Below, piece after piece: positions 31,938-41,401 of a stretch of DNA of 64,000 bases (positions are counted from its first letter, which is position 1; each line of letters starts with the position of its first letter). This DNA is from Byssothecium circinans (Eukaryota; Ascomycota; Dothideomycetes; Pleosporales; Massarinaceae), in contig ML977000.1 in NCBI GenBank assembly GCA_010015675.1, forward strand, positions 475,905-539,904, given 5' to 3'. Position numbers and translations under genes: made by a program. The notes beneath the pieces were generated by a model. The model searched no databases and was not told where the DNA came from. It saw only the letters and a list, made by a program, of their open reading frames with translations.

Positions 31938-32931
31938 AAGAGAAGACGATTAGATAGGGAGATGTACGTTATGCGTGGATATTTTCCTTCTACTTATATG
32001 TACATTTGATTTCACTTATTTTTATGACCAAATACGACGCATGACCGTCACTAGACTCAGGACTACCTTAACTTAGAAATTTTCCACTTTGGTCCCACTT
32101 CAGCGGAGAGCAACCAAATTACTCTGCTGAAATCCTCCAACTACTTGAAGCCTCGCTGCACCAGGTGGAGACATCCGATGCTCCACGGACTCCGACGATG
32201 CCATGATGTTGGTATAATTTGCGCTAGCGGCGCCATGAGCGCTCTAACTGGTAGACGCACCAGGGATAGCTGCTCAGTAAGCATCGCCTTTGCATTCTGA
32301 AACCTCCATCAGCATGCAAGCCTTTTTGGACCCCACTGCCTCTTTTCTCTTTTGCCTTCCGAGCTGTCAGCATCACACATTTAGAAGAGGCTTTGATGTA
32401 GCTCGCGCTTTCTCGAGAGCGCTGGGAAGGGCACACCGAAGCGCAGAGGAATGATGGGGCAAATGCGATGATCCCGATCACGACCTTTACCACGCCCACC
32501 GGTAAGAACAAGACAGATTGACACGAAGCAAACGGGCTTCGAAATGAGCTGGGAACGTGAGCGCACCAACGGAAAAGGTTGAATGGCGAAGTGACGTCTC
32601 CAAGATAGCACTACCGAGCCTCAATCTTACATCGGCTAGCCGGACGCAGGTACGCATCAACGACATGGGGTCAACAGTGGCTGCATCACCTACGACCATG
32701 GCGTCACCTGAATTCAGCTCAAGCCTTCATGCTACCATGTTCGCCGAAGACCTTTACCCCTTGTTTCCAAATCGCAACCATGCGCCGTTCCTGTGCACCT
32801 CTTACAAATGGCTTGCCACCCACTTCCTGAACAACTACCCTCTCTTCACCCTCACTTTCGTTCTCTTCCCTCTGAGGGACCCTTTTAGGGCTTCTTAATA
32901 CACCCCCGTCGTTTAAAGTACATCCATCAGG
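31938..32931. other. Long intergenic region, no supported gene
   Basis: Frames at 32224-32898 on both strands overlap one another and have no family signature or splice structure. I leave them uncalled. Confidence 0.45.
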
Positions 32932-33770
32932 ATGTTGTCACTCTTTATATTTGTTATTTTCTTCGTGTTGGGTTTTGGTGTTTGGGGGTCGGATATTACG
33001 ACTTATTCGGATGGCGAGTGCAAGAAGAGTTTTAACAATCTGCATGCGGTGAACGGGTATCCGGATGGGGTGTGTACCCAGCTAGGAATGTCGAGTAATG
33101 GAACTCCAAGGACCTTTCAGTTAGCAAGACTGGATGACGGATGTGCTGGTAGGTACTGTCGCATACCTTGCAAGGATCGTTTGCTAACGCTCCTACAGTC
33201 ACAATATATGGGGCAAACGAAGGACCAGATCCATGCTCATCGTCACTGAAAATCGTGGCACAGATAGGCACATGCTACAACGCTTCATGGGTGTATTACA
33301 GCATCGATGGATGCGTTCAGCCATCAGCCTCGTCCATCATTCTCCCTACAACGACTCCAACACCAACATCTACATCCACGCCGATTGCGACGGCAACGGT
33401 GGCTAATTACGACGCTTCACCGACAACAACACCAATCTCTGCACCAGGCACCAGCCACACAGGTGCCGTCGTCGGAGGCATTACTGGAGGAGTTGCAGCT
33501 TTTGCTGTCCTCTTAGCTCTCACCATGGTCCTCCTTCGGCGACAATATCTAGGAAAACCGCTTCCACCTCCCCCTGCTTACGAGCTTCCGGATGACCATG
33601 CGTTGATAGAGGCAGGACAAGGCTCGATAATGTTACCTGAGAAGGCTTATGAAATGGGACGAAATAGTGCGTTTGAGTACAGAGTGGAATTACCCGCTGA
33701 TCCAGCGTTTGGCGATAAAAAGGCGCTTCATGAGTATGCCAGAGTGCAGAGGGAGTCTACGTGGATATGA
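32932..33770 (+). CDS. Small single-pass membrane protein with Cys-containing ectodomain
   Basis: Model: join(32932..33148, 33199..33770), 262 residues; GTAGGT donor, GCTAAC branch, CCTACAG acceptor. Signal peptide MLSLFIFVIFFVLGFGVWGS, then an ectodomain of about 100 residues with six or more Cys (ECKKSF, GVCTQL, DGCAG, PCSSS, GTCYN, DGCVQ). A Thr/Ser/Pro stalk follows, then a membrane helix near residue 160 (GAVVGGITGGVAAFAVLLAL) with basic RRQ after it, and a cytosolic tail with PPPPAYEL (a PPxY-like site). The build resembles fungal surface sensors and is similar in architecture, not sequence, to the protein at 27331. Function unknown. Confidence 0.7.
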
Positions 33771-34779
33771 CGGTGCGAAACGAAAGCTGTTAAGATAGAA
33801 ACCCAATAAACCCGCATGGCGGCAAATGCAAGAACGGACTGCGAACTCGAGGATCAACGCGAGATCGTGCCTGTGCCCTGAGCTCCTCGTCTGTTTTCAG
33901 CCCCTTCAAACTCCAGCACAATCTTCACAGGATTGACAACGCTCTCCTCAAAAGCTCTCATGTTGAGACCCTGGAATGAACAATTTCAAATCTTTGTCGA
34001 TTTCCAGCCCCTGTGATCCATATCTGGCGTCAGCTCCTGCAGCTGAGGAAGTTCTCCCGAATGACGAGGCGCAACGAGGCCAGAGAATACCACGACACTT
34101 TTACCACTAGCGGCTGGGTCGTCAGATTAGAAGGTCTGCTGGTAAAGGCTTTCCGTACGTCGCGAATTCCTAGAGCGGAAACTGGGCTTGACTGTTGTGG
34201 GCAGTGCATGCTCCATTGAGACTTTACACGTCACAAAGCCTGTGGAATGGAAGACAGGGCATTAATATTACAGGTAGTTAGTATACGTATGATTTAAATT
34301 AGTAAACAACTCTAAAATTTCGAAGTTGTTGAGAGAGAAATAGTGTCACGTGACCATTAATTACCGTCTTCATCTGTACACAGGTGGGCTTTACCCATTC
34401 CTGAAGTGTTTAGAATGTTGGCCATGATTAAGCCATAGAGCTCTAGTCAAGCAGATCTATCAACATATCGAGCCGGATCACCTAGATGATGCAGCACTTG
34501 AGTGTTCAATACTTGGTTCTCGGAGACCGTGACCAATATGTTCCATGGTGAGATATTGTTGTAGTGATTGTGCGGGACTATTCGCCTCTTCTTCGATGTT
34601 AGTGAAATATAGAGCCCCTACGCACCACTTCCAGCACCTGTTCGTCAACGTCTGCGGGGAAGTGTGATTCTTGTTCCGAAGTTGGCAAAGCTTCGGCTAG
34701 AATACCCGATTAAGATTGGCTACAACCTCAACACCATAAAGGCAATTGCTATCCATCAACATCACATCTTCACCATTTT
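33771..34779. other. Long intergenic region, no supported gene
   Basis: Short coherent minus-strand segments (for example RAFEESVVNPVKIVLEFEGA near 33930) hint at a decayed gene, but I recognise no family and the frames break quickly. A palindromic GTCACGTGAC lies near 34347. Confidence 0.4.
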
Positions 34780-34965
34780 ACTTGGAGTTGCGGCCATCGC
34801 GAGCTGAAGAACTCGGATGGAGGGCCGCGAAGGCCAAATTCGTAGTGGTTATTACCAATATCTAACTTCACACGGGTCAAATTCTCTAGGCCTGTGCTTT
34901 AGTCACGTGATCGGTTAAGGTCGCACACTGCGTATAAATACCAGCTGTTTCTCTCATCTGTTCTT
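34780..34965 (-). repeat. Dispersed repeat R2, copy B (inverted)
   Basis: The reverse complement aligns with 10325-10520. It contains GTATAAATAC (about 34932-34941) and a CACGTG (about 34909). It lies 67 bases from the fold-back element, compared with about 280 bases in the copy at 10 kb. Confidence 0.65.
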
Positions 34966-35032
34966 ATTCATTTACACCCACGCATGCCTGCTTTATAGGT
35001 TAAGGACCCTCCCTGCTACCGTACAACGCGTC

Positions 35033-35230
35033 GCTGATCTGCTAAATAGCTTCACCTCAGGAGACGGCTTTTGTTGGACGCGCGAGAGAGCGTATTTGGA
35101 AGCTACCACAGCCAACAATTCAGACGCTGTTGACTAGCTTCCTCAGACGCCGTTGACCAGCTTCCGAATACGCTCTCTCTCGCGTTCAACAAAAGCCGTC
35201 TCCTGAGGTGAAGCTGTTTAACAGATCAGC
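35033..35230. mobile_element. Fold-back element: 72-base inverted arms, 54-base loop
   Basis: The left arm (35033-35104, GCTGATCTGCTAAATAGCTT...) and the right arm (35159-35230) are near-perfect inverted copies, sharing CTTCACCTCAGGAGACGGCT and GAGAGAGCGTATT. The loop holds a partial duplication (GACGCTGTTGACTAGCTTCC / GACGCCGTTGACCAGCTTCC). No coding capacity. No clear target-site duplication was found. It ends 27 bases before the start codon of the dioxygenase gene, so it lies in that gene's 5' leader or core promoter. A RIP-worn copy of one arm is at 9972-10042. Confidence 0.8.
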
Positions 35231-35257
35231 ATTTTACGGATATATTATCTGCACATC

Positions 35258-36481
35258 ATGAATGGAACGATGCACGAGTCTTGCTGCTCCAACGGTCATG
35301 CGAATGGGATCACAAATGCACCAATCAAACCTCGGCTCTTCTCCGTCGACTCGCCACCTTCACTCGATAAATTCAAGAAGCTCACAACGGAGTCAAATCC
35401 AATACACTATCCTCTCGCTGCATCAATCGATAAGAACGTGCCCATATACAACCTACCCGACTACTCCGCATTGACACCGGAACAACGCTCAGCATTGCAA
35501 AACGAATGGTACCACATTCTCCTCTCTGGTCCCGGCGTGTTCGTAACGAAGAGCCTGTACAAAGACACTGCACTTATCGACAAAGTGTGCGACGTATACT
35601 CCGCCGTTATCGACGAAGAGAAGAAGACAGCTGGAAAGCGAGGGGATCACTTCGCAGGCTCTGGCGCCAACGATAGGATCTGGAACTCCTTCTCAAAACA
35701 CGGCCTGCAAGACCCCAACTCGTTCCTTGAATACTACTCAAACCCATGGCTTCCACTCATATCATCGGCATGGCTCGGCCCACATCATCGCCTTACGGCG
35801 CAAGTCAACATTGTCAAGCCAGGCGCCAAAGCACAGATCTCACATCGTGACTATCACATCGGCTTTCAGGACAGCAAATCATGTGCGGAATTTCCAAAGG
35901 CTATGCAAGTCGCATCTCAGTTCTTGACACTGCAGGGAGCGGTTGCTCATTCCGATATGCCGATTGAGAGTGGACCGACGCGATTGCTACCATTTAGTCA
36001 AACATTCGAGGAGGGATACATGGCATATCGCCTCCCAGAGTTTCAGGATTACTTCTTGGAGAAGTACATATCTCTGCCACTGGAGAAGGGCGATGGCTTG
36101 TTCTTCAATCCCGCATTGTTCCATGCTGCAGGCCAGAACGACTCGGCTTCGATACTGCGGTCGGCGAATCTCCTGCAGATTTCTTCAGCGTTTGGAAAGC
36201 CGATGGAAATGATTGATACGTATCCGCTTATTGAAAGGACTTGGCATGGGCTGGTAGAGATGCACAAGAAGAGCGGCCTAAGTGAGGAAGTCAGAGCTTT
36301 CATTGGGAATGTTGCTGAGGGGTATCCATTTCCGACAAATTTGGACAGACGAGTTCCGCAGACTGCGGGAATGGCACCGGAGAGTGAGCAGGCGCTTCTC
36401 ATTAAAGGTCTCAAGCACGGGTGGACAAAGGAAGAGATATTGTCTGAAATCAAGAAGATGAGGGATGACTCGCGTGCTTAG
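35258..36481 (+). CDS. Phytanoyl-CoA dioxygenase (PhyH)-like Fe(II)/2-oxoglutarate oxygenase
   Basis: Single exon, 407 residues from ATG 35258. The double-stranded beta-helix ligands are visible: H196-R-D198 in ISHRDYHIGF, H289 in ALFHAAGQND, and R301 in SILRSANLL for 2-oxoglutarate binding. Spacing and context (QVNIVKPGAKAQISHRDYH, SGPTRLLPFSQTFEEGY, LEKGDGLFFNPALFHA) fit the PhyH family, which hydroxylates varied small molecules with iron and 2-oxoglutarate. No peroxisomal SKL-type end (it ends DDSRA), so a cytosolic enzyme is likely; the substrate is unknown. It stands alone with no other biosynthetic genes beside it. The fold-back element directly upstream may affect its expression. Confidence 0.85.
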   Translation: MNGTMHESCCSNGHANGITNAPIKPRLFSVDSPPSLDKFKKLTTESNPIHYPLAASIDKNVPIYNLPDYSALTPEQRSALQNEWYHILLSGPGVFVTKSLYKDTALIDKVCDVYSAVIDEEKKTAGKRGDHFAGSGANDRIWNSFSKHGLQDPNSFLEYYSNPWLPLISSAWLGPHHRLTAQVNIVKPGAKAQISHRDYHIGFQDSKSCAEFPKAMQVASQFLTLQGAVAHSDMPIESGPTRLLPFSQTFEEGYMAYRLPEFQDYFLEKYISLPLEKGDGLFFNPALFHAAGQNDSASILRSANLLQISSAFGKPMEMIDTYPLIERTWHGLVEMHKKSGLSEEVRAFIGNVAEGYPFPTNLDRRVPQTAGMAPESEQALLIKGLKHGWTKEEILSEIKKMRDDSRA

Positions 36482-36826
36482 CTTACCATTGTCGTTGCTC
36501 AACTACTACTGTCAATCTATCGTGCGTTCAGCTCCTTGGTTTTCTTCACAGCGGGTGCACAAGTTATCCTGTTTCACACGTCGTTTGCGACACGAAGTCA
36601 CAATGTCCTCTTCACATCCGCTAGCTGAATACCTACTGCGTGTTATAAGTCCACGTGTTGACCTAATGAACACAACGCATTAACAATGTATTCAGACTTC
36701 CTCAGTCCTTTCAACAGACTACATATCACAGGTCATACCATACTCTGTCCAAGAACCTAGCAAGTCCGGTACCGCGTGCTCTCTAAGTTTCAACACGAGT
36801 TCTCATCTTCACGAAGACTCATCGCG
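36482..36826. other. Intergenic, no supported gene
   Basis: 3' flank of the dioxygenase gene and 5' flank of the next small gene; nothing recognised. Confidence 0.5.
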
Positions 36827-37303
36827 ATGGTCACCCCGAGCCCTCCTCCGTCCGACGACTCTGCGCTACGGAAGAAGCTATGTGAATGCATTATCAGACT
36901 TAACACCACGGTATCAACGATAAGCCCCACCGTTTCCTACTACGACAGCTTGCGATGTGGCTTAGAGGAGCTGAAAGATATTTACAAGAACATGACCAAT
37001 GAGGATACCGACGGCTCCGAACGAGAAAAATGCTCCCGGCTATTCAAGAGCGACAGTAATGCGGAGAATATGGGTACAAGTCACCATGCAGTGGATCTGG
37101 ATATCAAAGGGGCTGAGAAGAAGGATGAGAGTGAATTGCACATGCAAGCGAAGGCGGGATTTGAGATGGTCAGAGACGTTGAAAGGATGAATGGTAATAA
37201 GTACACGCCGGATGATAGACCGTTCATCATGTCCAAGGAATTCGAAGATCATATGACTGAGTCAGAGAGGAATGATGGAGATTGGTGCCGGCTTTTTCAC
37301 TAA
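36827..37303 (+). CDS. Small orphan protein, hydrophilic
   Basis: ATG 36827, 158 residues, single exon. MVTPSPPPSDDSALRKKLCE leads into a helical first half (CIIRLNTTVSTISPTVSYYD, LEELKDIYKNMTNEDTDG) and a charged second half (KGAEKKDESELHMQAKAGFE, KEFEDHMTESERNDGDW). No signal peptide, membrane segment or known domain. First of four small plus-strand genes at 36.8-39.8 kb that share size and style but no obvious sequence identity. Confidence 0.45.
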   Translation: MVTPSPPPSDDSALRKKLCECIIRLNTTVSTISPTVSYYDSLRCGLEELKDIYKNMTNEDTDGSEREKCSRLFKSDSNAENMGTSHHAVDLDIKGAEKKDESELHMQAKAGFEMVRDVERMNGNKYTPDDRPFIMSKEFEDHMTESERNDGDWCRLFH

Positions 37304-37397
37304 TCGTATCCGCGTTTGGTCACCAAACCGCCTAGGCTCTTCTCATTTTTTGATTCACTGAGCGGAAGCCTGAAACTCGGTTTTATCTGGGTGACAG

Positions 37398-38084
37398 ATG
37401 TGTGTGATTTCAGAGCGGGCGATGGTTCATATGGTCATTAGTGATTGCGAATATCGGTTGTTGTTTGAAGAGGTAGCCGGTCACTGCTCAATGTCTCATA
37501 ACGTTTTGGTCTTTAATTACGTACTTAAGACATGGCGAGAATATAATAACCCTACAAGCTCCTTCCGCAAAGCTCTCTGCATTACGCCCTTTCATAAAAA
37601 TCCTCCCAAGGAAGAAAACAGAATGTGCGCACCAAGAAGAAACCAACGAACAGCACTAGAAGACCCATCCCTCTCTCTTATGAGCGACTTTCTCAGCTCC
37701 CACCGCCGACTCCTAGGCTTCTACATCGACACGGTTAACGCTATCAAGCCGCTCCGATTCTCCGCCCCAGGTAGCAACACCGGCACTGTGGAACGGCAAG
37801 CACGAGCTATCGAGATAATGGCCCACATAGAACAACTAGGGGGGCACCTTAACGAGTTTTATGTACGTAATGCGTGGGTTTATACACCTGAGGCTATCTC
37901 GATGGTAGAAGAGCTCGACAAGATGGGTATAGCGGGCTGGGAACCAGGCGTCATCGCGCGGAATTTTCCGCTGTATTTGGAAGATATAGAGGGTGTTAAG
38001 CGTTATGCAAACGTTGTACGCATGTTTTGTGGCACGTATGCTGTTTTGGGTGACAGTAATAGTGGATCGGAGATGCCGCTGTGA
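37398..38084 (+). CDS. Small orphan protein
   Basis: The frame opens at ATG 37398 (228 residues), but the helical, protein-like part begins at about 37680 (MSDFLSSHRRLLGFYIDTVN); ATGs at 37623 and 37680 are likely true starts, giving about 153 or 134 residues. The body (ERQARAIEIMAHIEQLGGHL, EAISMVEELDKMGIAGWEPG, YLEDIEGVKRYANVVRMFCG) is helical and intracellular in character. No family recognised. Confidence 0.45.
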   Translation: MCVISERAMVHMVISDCEYRLLFEEVAGHCSMSHNVLVFNYVLKTWREYNNPTSSFRKALCITPFHKNPPKEENRMCAPRRNQRTALEDPSLSLMSDFLSSHRRLLGFYIDTVNAIKPLRFSAPGSNTGTVERQARAIEIMAHIEQLGGHLNEFYVRNAWVYTPEAISMVEELDKMGIAGWEPGVIARNFPLYLEDIEGVKRYANVVRMFCGTYAVLGDSNSGSEMPL

Positions 38085-38508
38085 ATCGTGATAAGAGGAA
38101 ATGGCGGCTGTATAATTTCGCAAAATCAGTGTGATGGAAGACAACAGCACTCCAATACTACGTTGACGTATGCGGTTTTGTGTCAGAGTATCTGTGTTGG
38201 ATCATTATTCACATGGGTGGAGTAGTTCGTTGTTTGCACAAGTCAGCTTTTCTGGAGTATAGATTTCGCTATGCACGCCAACGTTGTAATCATATTTCAA
38301 TTTCTCAAAAATTCACCCACAACACACAAACGTGGAAAATCTCTCAAGTATATCTAGTATCAAGCAATGATTCCCACGCCCAACCTCACTATCCCCCCGA
38401 AAATCGTCACTGAGACTCTCGCTCACATAGAAACACCTGACAATATTTCCACTTACTCCTTGAACTCTCGTTCAATCATATTTGCCTCCTCTCCTTCACC
38501 AACACACG
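38085..38508. other. Intergenic, no supported gene
   Basis: Spacer between two small orphan genes; no motif or repeat seen. Confidence 0.5.
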
Positions 38509-38991
38509 ATGGCAGAAGCAACCGCCAACCTCCTCACCCTCGCCGCCGAACTCTCCGCCTACTCAAACACCCTCCATGAAATAAGCGCAAGCCTCGACAC
38601 CATCGCCAAATCCCTCGAAAGCGAAGCCGCTGATATAGCCGAAGAACGCGCGCGCCTCATCAAGCTGGCCGAAGACGCTGCGAAAGCCAACAGAGTCAAC
38701 GTCGATGTGAATGTTGGTGTTAGAGTACGAGGAGGAAGTGCTATTGGCACGCGTCATCCAGGATGTGGTGCTTGCCAGTCTAATGGAACGGAGCCGCCTG
38801 CACCGCCACCGCAGGCCCCTCCATCCCCAGCTTTGACGCAAGCGGCTTTGACCCAAATTGGGAGACCGGCTGCTTCGGAAGCGGGAAGCAAAGTGAGCAG
38901 CAAGTCTGGCTCGGGTGGTGGATGGGGTACTGGGAATACTGCTCAGGCTTCATTCAATGTTAACTGGGGATCACCGATTGGGAAGAAGTGA
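38509..38991 (+). CDS. Small protein: N-terminal helix, Gly/Ser/Pro-rich tail
   Basis: ATG 38509, 160 residues. A long amphipathic helix (ATANLLTLAAELSAYSNTLH, AKSLESEAADIAEERARLIK) is followed by NRVNVDVNVGVRVRGG, a CGAC motif, a PPAPPPQAPPSP run and a Gly/Ser-rich tail ending NVNWGSPIGKK. No signal peptide. The composition suggests a helix that pairs with a partner, plus a flexible tail. Unknown function. Confidence 0.5.
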   Translation: MAEATANLLTLAAELSAYSNTLHEISASLDTIAKSLESEAADIAEERARLIKLAEDAAKANRVNVDVNVGVRVRGGSAIGTRHPGCGACQSNGTEPPAPPPQAPPSPALTQAALTQIGRPAASEAGSKVSSKSGSGGGWGTGNTAQASFNVNWGSPIGKK

Positions 38992-39237
38992 GGTGTCTGA
39001 GCCAATTGGACTGCGAAGGGGAAGGCGGCAGTGGATGGACTTCTCTCACCAACATCGAGAAATTTCAGTGACAGACTGGTTGATAGGAGTGAATTGATGA
39101 TCGTGGAAGATGTCGTCCATGATGATCTGGACTGCCACCCTTAATTTAGTTCCTAGTCTGTGAATAGGCTACCGGTTCGTATGGCGTGTTTTCAATTTGA
39201 TACTCTGACATTCCATGGTATTCTTTGTAGATGAGCA

Positions 39238-39771
39238 ATGGAGGGTAGTGAAGATCTTCATGAGTTTGAAGATGTGACGCACATCAACAAAACAACATCC
39301 CTGTTCAATACCACCCTTCCCACAATTCAAAAAAAACAAACAACTTCACCGACCAACTCCAATCATAAATACAACCCAACAAACCTCCCCCCTCACACGC
39401 GGCAAAAGTACGCAAAGACCGACAGCGAGTTCACCGCTCGCTTCGAGCAGCTGTTTGCCGAGCACGAAGACAACGAAGCGAGGCGTCCGTCGCGGGATGC
39501 AGGTGATGAAGCCTGGTATGCGTATTGGCGCGCGCAATACAGGGAGATGCGGAGGTGGTATGCTTGGGTGGTGGATATAGTGAGGTCGCATGTTGAGTTT
39601 TTGGCGGAGGAGGGGGAGAGGTTGGGGGATGATGTGCCGAGTGGGTTTGGGGGGGTTTGGCGGATGCAAGGGCTCGTTTTGGAGAGGGTGGAACGCGTGG
39701 TTGGAGAGTTTAAGGAGGGGTTGGAGAGGTTTAGGGCTTTTGAAAGGCTGGTATGCCGCATTGAGAACTGA
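39238..39771 (+). CDS. Small helical orphan protein
   Basis: ATG 39238, 177 residues. After a low-complexity Thr/Asn-rich start the sequence becomes strongly helical and aromatic (DEAWYAYWRAQYREMRRWYA, VVDIVRSHVEFLAEEGERLG, LERVERVVGEFKEGLERFRA). No signal peptide or membrane segment. Codon use is G-rich in the last third, as in the gene at 21635. Unknown function. Confidence 0.5.
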   Translation: MEGSEDLHEFEDVTHINKTTSLFNTTLPTIQKKQTTSPTNSNHKYNPTNLPPHTRQKYAKTDSEFTARFEQLFAEHEDNEARRPSRDAGDEAWYAYWRAQYREMRRWYAWVVDIVRSHVEFLAEEGERLGDDVPSGFGGVWRMQGLVLERVERVVGEFKEGLERFRAFERLVCRIEN

Positions 39772-40139
39772 GCTTCTTTTTGTGGGGGGAGGAGGAGGAG
39801 TACGAGTGTTCTATGGCTTTCAATTTAACTCACTGTGTTTAGTTTATTGACACTTAGATGAGAGGAATAGGTAGTGGATCTTTACAATTTGTTCTTCCTT
39901 TAGTAAATTGATCGTATTTTCTGGCTCTTTGAGCAGGCACGTTGTTGGGTCATCTAACTGTGGAAGATGCGCGCCTTTCGCGCTAGTAGTGTAGACCGCA
40001 CCCATTCACACCCCTTTCCCTTTCAAAGTTCGTTGAAAAAACGCCTATAAAATCTTAGTCTCGCACTACCACGTAGACTCTCATGCCCATGAACGCCTCG
40101 TTCCATACAACCCCCATCTGGACACCAAAACCACACCCC
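39772..40139. other. Intergenic, no supported gene
   Basis: 3' flanks of two convergent genes. Nothing recognised. Confidence 0.5.
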
Positions 40140-40969
40140 CTACTCATTCTCTCCCTTCTCAAACTTCTTCTCGCGCTCTGCCTCCCTCTTCCTCTCGAGC
40201 TCCCTAACCTTATCCGGCGGGCTATCCTCAATCAATTCCGACTCATCGCTCAGTCCACTCCACTTGGGCAGTCCATCCGGGATATCCATAACACGCTGGC
40301 CGTAGAACATGTGGCATCTAGGTTTGAAAAACGCCTTGTCCTCGTCGGTCTTGAGGTGCACGAGCGAGGGGAAGAGCAGGATCATGTTGCGGCCTTCGTC
40401 CATAATGGGGGAGTGGCAGAACGAGCAGCGGACCTTGCAGGGTAGCTTGTGCTCGATCGACTTCTCAGTTGGGTCGTACCACTCGAGGTCGTGGTGGCCG
40501 TTGGTGAAGTTGATGTCTGTCTTGTGGAAGATGGCGGCCCATTGGAAGGGTGCGGCTAATTTCATGGTTAGCCTTGTTCAGTCTGATCCGTTCCAGTCCT
40601 GCCTGTTGGTGTAGATGTCCTGATATGAAGGATTGCCGTACCATGCTGCGTCTGACAAGTCGTGCAATGGCACAACTTGCTGTCCAACGGCTCCCTCCTG
40701 CTCAACTGATACTTAACCTTCCCACAATGGCAATTGGCCTCATACTTGACATCGAACCCCTCGTTGTTCTCGTGAATGCGGTACGGCGGGCGTTGTTTCC
40801 ACTCCGAGATGCCAGTCGTAGATTCGCCGCGGGCTTGGTTCTTGTCCATTTTGATGCTGGTTTGCAAGAACGATGTCGGTCTGGTGAGGTGTGAAGAGAT
40901 GAGGCGCGCGCGTGGTAGAGCTGAAGACGCAGTAAGTGGGAGGCGACGAGCAAGTGAAGGGATGGACAT
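40140..40969 (-). CDS. GFA/CENP-V-type zinc-binding protein, probably mitochondrial
   Basis: Model: complement(join(40140..40555, 40642..40969)), 247 residues; GTACGG donor, GCTAACC branch, AATTAG acceptor. An N-terminal basic and hydroxylated leader (MSIPSLARRLPLTASSALPR) suggests mitochondrial import. The GFA fold is marked by ANCHCGKVKY, LCHCTTCQ and RCSFCHSPI, cysteine pairs that bind zinc in glutathione-dependent formaldehyde-activating enzyme relatives. Fungal members are of unknown specificity and often do not act on formaldehyde. The C-terminus is a charged helix (DKVRELERKREAEREKKFEK). Confidence 0.8.
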
Positions 40970-41401
40970 GAAGTACTCGCTCGCAGGGAATATTTGGGGT
41001 AAACAGACCTGGAGAGTAGGCGTGCAATGGCTGTTTTGTAGAAAGGATCCTATTACGCGTGTCGTAATAGCGATGACGTTGATTTGCTGGTGCGTTACAC
41101 TGAACCGGTCCACATGTCGTTAACGCGTAGTTGACGTCACCATGATTGACTCACGCTAGTCCACTTCGCGAGATCAGTGATCACCGTTTTCAACGACCAG
41201 ACGTCTCAACAGTGACATTACTACCTGGCGCTGCCAAGGTACGACGACGATGTCCACCATCCATTATGATTCTAGGTACAGAGTACACCATGCAATGCTC
41301 GCAACGAAAAATCCCAACCGCTCAGACCAACTCGAGTCAACCCGCTAGAACGCACGATATCGCCAACAACACAAGCAGTGCTCGAAATCCACAGTACGCA
41401 C

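Noticed and set aside
32220..32290. tRNA-like stretch
   Set aside because: Could not fold it into a cloverleaf with a proper B-box; no convincing tRNA was found anywhere in the window.
32557..32898. 113-codon plus-strand frame as a gene
   Set aside because: No motif, overlaps opposite-strand frames of similar length, and shows no splice or promoter support.
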